Assembly: GCA_030426385.1 (NCBI GenBank) | Contig: JAUHYI010000022.1 | Span: 1 to 57,328 of the forward strand | Reading direction: 5' to 3' | Origin: Phycisphaerae bacterium | GTDB taxonomy: Bacteria > Planctomycetota > Phycisphaerae > Phycisphaerales > Phycisphaeraceae | DNA length: 57,328 nucleotides | Shown: piece after piece, positions 52,523 through 57,328 of the stretch | Numbering within the stretch: position 1 is the stretch's first letter | Layout: every line of letters starts with the position of its first letter | Position numbers and translations under genes: made by a program | Notes under the pieces: generated by a model | The model's database searches: none | Seen by the model: the letters and a program-made list of their open reading frames with translations, nothing else | Told to the model about the DNA's origin: nothing

Positions 52523-53518
52523 ATGATTGATCTGACTCAAATGCGCATCACGGTGACGGGCGGCGCAGGATTTCTCGGAAGTTTTGTGCGGGAATCACTT
52601 CGCAAGCGTGGCGTGACCGACGAGCAGATTTTTGTGCCGCGTCGGGCTGATTATGATCTGACGCAACAAACTGATGTGGAGCGGATGTACGACGATGCCA
52701 AGCCCGATGTGGTGATCCATCTGGCGGCAGAAGTGGGGGGCATTGGGGCGAACCGTGAACATCCCGGCCGATTCTTTTTTGCCAATATGGCCATGGGCAT
52801 GCTGTTGATTGAGCAGGCCCGTATTCGCAATATTCGTAAGTTTGTGCATACCGGCACGGTCTGTGCCTATCCCAAATTCGCACCGGTGCCGTTCAAAGAA
52901 GACGATATCTGGAACGGCTATCCTGAAGAAACCAATGCGCCCTACGGCGTGGCGAAAAAAGCATGTTTCGTCATGCTCGATGGTTACCAACGCGAATACG
53001 GCTTGAAAAGTTGTGTGCTGGTGCCGGTGAATCTGTATGGGCCTGGCGATAATTTTGATCCACGATCGAGCCATGTGATTCCTGCGCTGATTCGCAAATG
53101 TGAAGAAGCGCGATTAGCTGGCGATGGCAAAATGGTTTGCTGGGGAACCGGCTCGGCATCGCGTGAATTTCTGTATGTCGAAGATGCGGCCGAGGGAATC
53201 GTGCGTGGCGCTGAACGATTGGATGTGCCGACGCCGATCAATCTGGGAACGGGCCGGGAAATCAAAATCAAGGCCTTGGTTGAACTGATTGCCAAGCTGA
53301 CTGGTTTCGAAGGTCAGATCGAATGGGATTCAAGTAAACCGGACGGCCAACCGCGTCGTTGTCTGGATACCACGCAAGCGAAAAACCAATTGGACTGGAC
53401 CGCGGGCACCGATTTTGAAACCGGATTGCGGGCCACGATTGATTGGTGGCGTGAGCATGGACAAAAACCTGATGCTGATGCGAATTTCCAGGTGGGCCAC
53501 GCCTCGCGTGTCAACTAA
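52523..53518 (+). CDS. fcl: GDP-L-fucose synthase
   Basis: 331 residues from the ATG at 52523, where conserved sequence starts ([20 protein letters not shown]); the 13 upstream residues are not conserved. Motifs: [72 protein letters not shown] (Tyr and Lys) and [17 protein letters not shown]. As an epimerase/reductase it completes GDP-L-fucose synthesis after gmd. A 5'-UTR inverted repeat ATGCCC/GGGCAT (about 52465-52490) overlaps the upstream region. Confidence 0.9.
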   Translation: MIDLTQMRITVTGGAGFLGSFVRESLRKRGVTDEQIFVPRRADYDLTQQTDVERMYDDAKPDVVIHLAAEVGGIGANREHPGRFFFANMAMGMLLIEQARIRNIRKFVHTGTVCAYPKFAPVPFKEDDIWNGYPEETNAPYGVAKKACFVMLDGYQREYGLKSCVLVPVNLYGPGDNFDPRSSHVIPALIRKCEEARLAGDGKMVCWGTGSASREFLYVEDAAEGIVRGAERLDVPTPINLGTGREIKIKALVELIAKLTGFEGQIEWDSSKPDGQPRRCLDTTQAKNQLDWTAGTDFETGLRATIDWWREHGQKPDADANFQVGHASRVN

Positions 53519-53623
53519 AGCCAAAACTATTCAAAGTGATCGTTGTCATTTGGCAGGCGTATTTGCCGATTGGTATCGATGCGCCTGTGATCGATAATAT
53601 CCATGAGTTTGCTATAACCGTGT

Positions 53624-53640
53624 CATTGTTTTAAACAATG
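53624..53640. promoter_or_regulatory. Perfect palindrome upstream of fbp
   Basis: CATTGTTT-T-AAACAATG, 8-base arms, 59 bases before the fructose-bisphosphatase ATG and 106 after fcl. TTGACG at 53648-53653 follows and could be a -35 box, which would place the palindrome just upstream of the promoter. No T-tract follows, so it is more likely an operator than a terminator. Confidence 0.45.
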
Positions 53641-53698
53641 CTGCCGAATTGACGTTTTTATATTTATTCCGTTTGTTATTTCTGGTATACCCATAGCC

Positions 53699-54745
53699 AT
53701 GCTCAAATCACCCGTTGCCTCGACCAATTCCAGTTACATCACCGTTGCCCAACACATCCTGCGAGGACAGACGAATTATCCGACGGCCTCGGGCGAGTTT
53801 TCGTGGTTATTGTCTGCGATTACGCTGGCCACCAAAATCATTGCCGCCAATGTTCGCCGAGCGGGCCTGGTTGATATCACCGGCTATCTGGATACGGCCA
53901 ACGTGCAAGGTGAAGTGCAGCACAAGCTGGACATTATTTCCAACGATGCTTTGGTGCAGGCACTCGGATCACGCGGTAACGTGGGCATCATTGCCAGCGA
54001 AGAAGATGATGAGCCCCACGTGTTGCAGGAAGTTGATGCGGGCGGGAAATACATTGTCATGTTCGATCCGTTGGATGGTTCGTCCAACATCGATTCATGC
54101 GTCCCCGTGGGCACGATTTTTACGGTATTCCGCAATCCTCCTGAAATCAGTTCGACTACCGAGAGCGTGTGTCAGCCTGGGGCAGAACAACTGGCCGCAG
54201 GTTATGTGTTGTACGGTTCATCGACGGTGTTGGTGATGACCACCGGGCATGGCGTGAACATGTTTACGCTCGACCCCTCGGTGGGTGCGTACATGCTGGT
54301 GCAGGAAGACATCAAGATGCCCGCACATGCGCCTCAGTATTCGGTGAACGAAGCGTATCGATCAACATTTCCCCAGGCGTATCAGGATTACCTGTTCTGG
54401 GCCAAGGGCGAGCGTCAGATCGAGGGCCAACCCACGCCGCCGAAGCAGGGATTCAGCCTGCGTTACATCGGATCGCTAGTCGCGGATTTCCATCGCATCC
54501 TGCTCAAGGGTGGGGTGTTTTTGTATCCCCCAACGCATAAAAATCCCGAGGGTAAATTGCGTCTGATGTATGAAGCGAACCCGCTGGCGTTTATCGCGGA
54601 ACAGGCCGGCGGTAAGGCCACCGATGGACATGAACGCATTATGGATAAACAGCCGACCGGCGTGCATGATCGTACCTCGTTGGTCATTGGTGGCCGCGAT
54701 AACGTCGATGAGATTTTGCGTTTTGTGAATCCCGATGCTCTGTAA
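53699..54745 (+). CDS. fbp: Class 1 fructose-1,6-bisphosphatase
   Basis: 348 residues. Metal/phosphate motifs: IIASEEDDEPH, YIVMFDPLDGSSNIDSCVPV with GTIFTVF, and KGGVFLYPPTHKNPEGKLRL followed by YEANPLAFIAEQAGGKATDG. Asp-Pro-Leu-Asp-Gly-Ser-Ser is the class I Li+-sensitive signature. It dephosphorylates fructose-1,6-bisphosphate in gluconeogenesis. No clear ribosome site precedes the ATG. Confidence 0.95.
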   Translation: MLKSPVASTNSSYITVAQHILRGQTNYPTASGEFSWLLSAITLATKIIAANVRRAGLVDITGYLDTANVQGEVQHKLDIISNDALVQALGSRGNVGIIASEEDDEPHVLQEVDAGGKYIVMFDPLDGSSNIDSCVPVGTIFTVFRNPPEISSTTESVCQPGAEQLAAGYVLYGSSTVLVMTTGHGVNMFTLDPSVGAYMLVQEDIKMPAHAPQYSVNEAYRSTFPQAYQDYLFWAKGERQIEGQPTPPKQGFSLRYIGSLVADFHRILLKGGVFLYPPTHKNPEGKLRLMYEANPLAFIAEQAGGKATDGHERIMDKQPTGVHDRTSLVIGGRDNVDEILRFVNPDAL

Positions 54746-54750
54746 TAGCA

Positions 54751-54830
54751 GCGAGTGGCAACCCACGGCAACCAACGGCAACCAACGTCAGCCAACGACT
54801 ACCAGCGATAGCGAACGACAGCGAGCGATG
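54751..54830 (+). repeat. 10-base-period degenerate tandem repeat between fbp and ribF
   Basis: Successive decamers ACCCACGGCA, ACCAACGGCA, ACCAACGTCA, GCCAACGACT, ACCAGCGATA, GCGAACGACA and GCGAGCGATG share the pattern RCSARCGRNA. At least seven units occur right after the fbp stop, decaying in identity at the ends. The open frame through it has no family character. Confidence 0.75.
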
Positions 54831-54868
54831 GCGATACTGCGAATGATGATTGATCCGCGTAAGATGAT

Positions 54869-55900
54869 ATGGTCATGAAGCGGGTTATATCGATTGGTAA
54901 TTTTGACGGCGTGCATCGCGGGCATCAGGCATTGATCCAGCGAGCCCGAGCGATTGCGGACCAGCATGATGTGCCTGGGGGGCGTAATGGGGGGCGTGAT
55001 AGTGGGCGCGATGGGGGGCGCGGTGGGGGGGCGCAGGTGTGCGTGTTGACGTTTGATCCACCTCCGATTCGCATTCTGCGTCCTGAGGTGGTGGTCGAAC
55101 GTCTGGCCAATCGTGATGACAAAATTGCTTGGCTGCGCGAGGCGGGCGCGGACGAAGTGCGGGTGATCGAGCCGACCGCGGACATGTTAGCCATGTCGCC
55201 GACGGCCTACATTGAACAACTGGTGCACACCTTGAACCCGATCGCGATGGTGGAGGGCGATGATTTTCGATTCGGGCATAAGCGAGCGGGTGACATGGAT
55301 CTGCTGCGTGAGTTGGGACAGCAACACGGATTTGAAGTGGCCACGGTCGAGCCCGTGATGGTGCATCTGGATAGCCATCATGTGGCACCGGTGGGCAGTT
55401 CGGTGATTCGAACCCTGGTACAACTGGGACGGGTGGCCGATGCGATGCGCTTGCTGGGTAAGCCGTATGCCCTGACCGCGCCGGTGGTGCGTGGCGAGCA
55501 GCGCGGCCGAGAATTAGGGTTCCCCACGATCAATCTGGATAGTCAGGCCATCGAGGGCTATGTTATGCCGATGCTGGGCGTGTACGCAGGCGATGCGCAA
55601 TTGGCCGACGGATCGCATCATCCTGCGGCGATCAGCGTGGGGGTGAAGCCGACGTTTGCCGGCGAGATGCCATCGCCGGTGATCGAAGCGCATTTGCTCA
55701 ACTATGCTGGTGATCTGTACGATCAGACGGTTCGACTGTCGCTGATGCGCTGGTTGCGGGATCAGACGCGATTTGATGGAATAACAGCCCTGCGTGAACA
55801 GTTAGCTCGTGATGTGGCTGCGACCGAGCGTTTTGCGGATACAGGGCTATTAAACCCAAGCCAGCCACCTATTGAACCGATAATCCCTATGCCCGTTTGA
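54869..55900 (+). CDS. ribF: Bifunctional riboflavin kinase/FAD synthetase
   Basis: 343 residues. The nucleotidyltransferase half has SIGNFDGVHRGHQALIQRAR and FDPPPIRILRPE, EGDDFRFGHKRAGDMDLLRE; the flavokinase half has VRGEQRGRELGFPTINLDSQ and GVYAGDAQLADGSHHPAAIS. It makes FMN and FAD from riboflavin. A Gly/Arg insertion PGGRNGGRDSGRDGGRGGGA (residues about 36-55) separates AIADQHDV and QVCVLTFDP, where standard RibF has a short loop; it is coded by a G-run tract. ATG at 54869 or 54875 (four bases of difference in context, no strong Shine-Dalgarno). Confidence 0.93.
   Translation: MVMKRVISIGNFDGVHRGHQALIQRARAIADQHDVPGGRNGGRDSGRDGGRGGGAQVCVLTFDPPPIRILRPEVVVERLANRDDKIAWLREAGADEVRVIEPTADMLAMSPTAYIEQLVHTLNPIAMVEGDDFRFGHKRAGDMDLLRELGQQHGFEVATVEPVMVHLDSHHVAPVGSSVIRTLVQLGRVADAMRLLGKPYALTAPVVRGEQRGRELGFPTINLDSQAIEGYVMPMLGVYAGDAQLADGSHHPAAISVGVKPTFAGEMPSPVIEAHLLNYAGDLYDQTVRLSLMRWLRDQTRFDGITALREQLARDVAATERFADTGLLNPSQPPIEPIIPMPV
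54975..55036 (+). repeat. G-run tract inside ribF
   Basis: Runs of 6, 6, 3, 6 and 7 G with CGTAAT/CGTGATAGT/CGCGAT/CGCGGT spacers, i.e. a degenerate 12-base unit GGGGGGCGYRAT repeated in frame. Coding strand is the G strand. Confidence 0.8.
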
Positions 55901-55927
55901 CACGGCCACTGTAAACCTTCCAATTAC

Positions 55928-56000
55928 CCTCAGTTATCCCCAGTTACCCACCCAATACGTCTCCCTCCATCCCTCCCCACACCTACCTTCGTCTCACCCC
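55928..56000 (-). repeat. C-run region between ribF and nrnA
   Basis: Plus strand has ACCCTCAGTTATCCCCAGTT with a 10-base AGTTAYCCC pattern, then CTCCCTCCATCCCTCCCCAC and CTCACCCCG. It is less regular than the other tracts but has the same strand asymmetry. The rest of the 146-base gap holds nothing else. Confidence 0.5.
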
Positions 56001-56046
56001 GATTTTACTCGGCCACCCGATTCGACAGATGTATTTGTAAAACCGC

Positions 56047-57150
56047 GTGACCCAATCCTACGAATCCAATTTGAGCCTCGAACAAGCCGCTGAAAAGCTG
56101 CGTGACGCCCAGCGTCTGGTGGTGACCACCCATGCGAAGCCTGATGGCGATGCGTTTGGGTCGGTCATTGCTCTGACCGCAGCGCTGCAGCGCATGGGCA
56201 AGCAGGTCGATGCGTTTTTCATGCCACCGCTGCCGCATTCCTTGCAGGCCATGCCGGGAGCCACGTTGGCCACGATGTATCACGAGGGCGATGTGTTGCC
56301 CGAGGCCGATTTGTACGTCGTGGTCGATACCGGGGCGTGGGCGCAATTACAGCCGATCCAGGCCCAGCTTGAGCCCCAGCTCGCACGCACGCTCATCCTC
56401 GACCACCACCTGACAGGCGGGGCTGCTGCCGCGTGGAAGTACATTGATGGCCAAGCTGCCGCTGCGTGTGAAATCATCGCTCAGGTGATTGACGCCTTAG
56501 CAGGGCATGGCCCCCAAACGCCTGATGCTGCCACAAGCGACCCGCTAAATGATCCGACCATCGCCAATGCGTTGTTTGCAGGCATTGCGTCGGACACCGG
56601 CTGGTTTCGTTTTTCCAACACGCGACCCTATACCCATGAACTCGCCGCTCGCCTGCAACGGTTAGGCGTGGACCATGCGGACCTGTATCGCCGATTGGAA
56701 CAGGCAGAACGGCCCGAAAAAATCCTGTTAGTCCGTCGTGCGTTGGACAGCCTGGAAATGTTCGCCGATGGCCAGGCCGCGCTGATGGTGTTGCGTGCGT
56801 CTGATTTTGCCGAGACCGGTGCACAGCTCGAGGAAACCGAGCGCATCATCGACATGCCCCAGGTGGTCGAATCGGTGCGCGTGGTGGCTTTGATTACCGA
56901 GTCGCGTAACAGCCGCAACGAGCCGGTCCGTGTGAGTTTCCGTAGCAAGCCCCCTCGTCCTGCCGGTGCCGAAGACGGTGCGGCTGGCGGCGATGCTGAT
57001 AAAGCTGAGCATGATGCGGTGAATGTCGCCACATTAGCCGCGCGTTTTGGCGGCGGTGGCCATGCCCGTGCTGCCGGCGCCAAGATTCACGCCCCGCTCG
57101 AGGATGTGATCACGCAAGTCGCGACTGCCATTACCCAAAGCATTGCGTAA
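56047..57150 (+). CDS. nrnA: DHH-family phosphoesterase (NrnA-like oligoribonuclease/pAp phosphatase)
   Basis: 367 residues from a GTG start (56047), with no Shine-Dalgarno, so possibly leaderless. DHH domain motifs: VTTHAKPDGDAFGSVIALTA (Asp-x-Asp), YVVVDTGAWAQL, LILDHHLTGGAA (the DHH) and AGIASDTGWFRFSNT; the C-terminal DHHA1 domain ends in RFGGGGHARAAGA. It degrades short RNA oligonucleotides and/or dephosphorylates 3'-phosphoadenosine phosphate. A charged PRPAGAEDGAAGGDADKAEH linker interrupts the DHHA1 domain, longer than in B. subtilis NrnA. Confidence 0.88.
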   Translation: MTQSYESNLSLEQAAEKLRDAQRLVVTTHAKPDGDAFGSVIALTAALQRMGKQVDAFFMPPLPHSLQAMPGATLATMYHEGDVLPEADLYVVVDTGAWAQLQPIQAQLEPQLARTLILDHHLTGGAAAAWKYIDGQAAAACEIIAQVIDALAGHGPQTPDAATSDPLNDPTIANALFAGIASDTGWFRFSNTRPYTHELAARLQRLGVDHADLYRRLEQAERPEKILLVRRALDSLEMFADGQAALMVLRASDFAETGAQLEETERIIDMPQVVESVRVVALITESRNSRNEPVRVSFRSKPPRPAGAEDGAAGGDADKAEHDAVNVATLAARFGGGGHARAAGAKIHAPLEDVITQVATAITQSIA

Positions 57151-57232
57151 CTCCGCGTCAAGCACTGAAGCACTGTATGTGTGCATGCGCGCGCTTGCGC
57201 GTAGTGGTGCCGTGTTGTTGTATGTGTGCGCG

Positions 57233-57285
57233 GCTAGAGCGGATTCACCTTCTCTCTAGCGCCACGGTCATGAATCGGTTATGAC
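57233..57285. promoter_or_regulatory. Two inverted repeats upstream of the right-edge gene
   Basis: GCTAGAG (57233-57239) pairs with CTCTAGC (57254-57260), and GTCAT (57267-57271) with ATGAC (57281-57285). The first could terminate nrnA or form a 5'-UTR hairpin for the next gene; the second resembles an operator. No RNA family is recognised. Confidence 0.35.
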
Positions 57286-57311
57286 ATAGGCTTCACGACA
57301 AGGAGGTCGAT

Positions 57312-57328
57312 ATGGCACAGGCATACTC
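57312..57328 (+). CDS. Start of a gene running off the right edge (partial)
   Basis: AAGGAGGTCGAT followed by ATG at 57312: the strongest ribosome site in the window. Only MAQAY is visible, so no product can be assigned. Confidence 0.65.

Noticed and set aside
54751..54830. CRISPR-like array
   Set aside because: Unit is only 10 bases, has no spacers and no cas genes; it is a tandem repeat.
57151..57311. Possible tRNA or riboswitch from inverted repeats
   Set aside because: Stems are too short and no acceptor/D/T-arm or known riboswitch core is recognisable.

Overview
The window looks like a chromosomal segment of a planctomycete, most likely a marine Phycisphaerae-type bacterium. The clues are secreted proteins ending in PEP-CTERM tails of the PEPASLALVGIAGMMILSRR type, large pseudopilin-like proteins with an [11 protein letters not shown] leader and a C-terminal DGH-type motif, many sugar-regulator-linked carbohydrate genes, and an unusual 48-residue ribosomal protein L34. 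This assignment is inference from protein style, not from a marker-gene search. I found no rRNA, tRNA, CRISPR array, transposase or prophage.

Left part (1-15400): two carbohydrate modules. Module A runs leftward from about 7273: PEP-CTERM protein, pseudopilin, TIM-barrel glycoside-hydrolase-like protein, RraA-family protein. It faces a LacI regulator and a beta-propeller hydrolase-like protein (7710-10135). A secreted GH66-like protein and an FAD-dependent oxidoreductase lie farther left. Module B (10851-15400) is a GntR/LacI chimeric regulator, two PEP-CTERM proteins and a pseudopilin.

Middle (15423-25377): an XRE-cupin regulator faces a six-gene operon (two sugar isomerase/epimerase-like proteins, Gfo/Idh/MocA oxidoreductase, cupin, Tm-1-like ATP-binding protein, PEP-hydrolase-family TIM barrel). 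Then come a methyltransferase and a glycine-betaine-type ABC transporter with a MarR regulator.

Module C (25598-37398): an (alpha/alpha)-barrel-like enzyme and a LacI regulator around iterated AGTAAACATT sites. Downstream are two PEP-CTERM proteins, a secreted TIM-barrel-like protein, a pseudopilin, and an SDR, SMP-30 lactonase, mutarotase-like and MR/MLE dehydratase set that fits a non-phosphorylative sugar-acid pathway. The same regulator + PEP-CTERM + pseudopilin + carbohydrate-enzyme plan therefore occurs three times.

Right part (37506-57328): mostly housekeeping genes. These are an Mpv17-like membrane protein, an enolase operon containing an active-site-altered enolase paralog and a phosphotransferase, an SGNH hydrolase, rpmH (L34), a secreted propeller-like protein and a SpoIVB/S55-like protein, RNase III, a DUF2934 protein, peroxiredoxin, gmd and fcl (GDP-fucose), fructose-bisphosphatase, ribF, an NrnA-type DHH phosphoesterase, and the first codons of another gene at the right edge.

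A second theme crosses the window: at least ten strongly strand-asymmetric G-run tracts, many with G-quadruplex potential. They sit between genes and, in frame, inside otherwise ordinary enzymes (RibF, Tm-1-like, both isomerases) and at the N-termini of two secreted proteins. REP-like hairpins and a 10-bp-period repeat lie in the right-hand intergenic regions.
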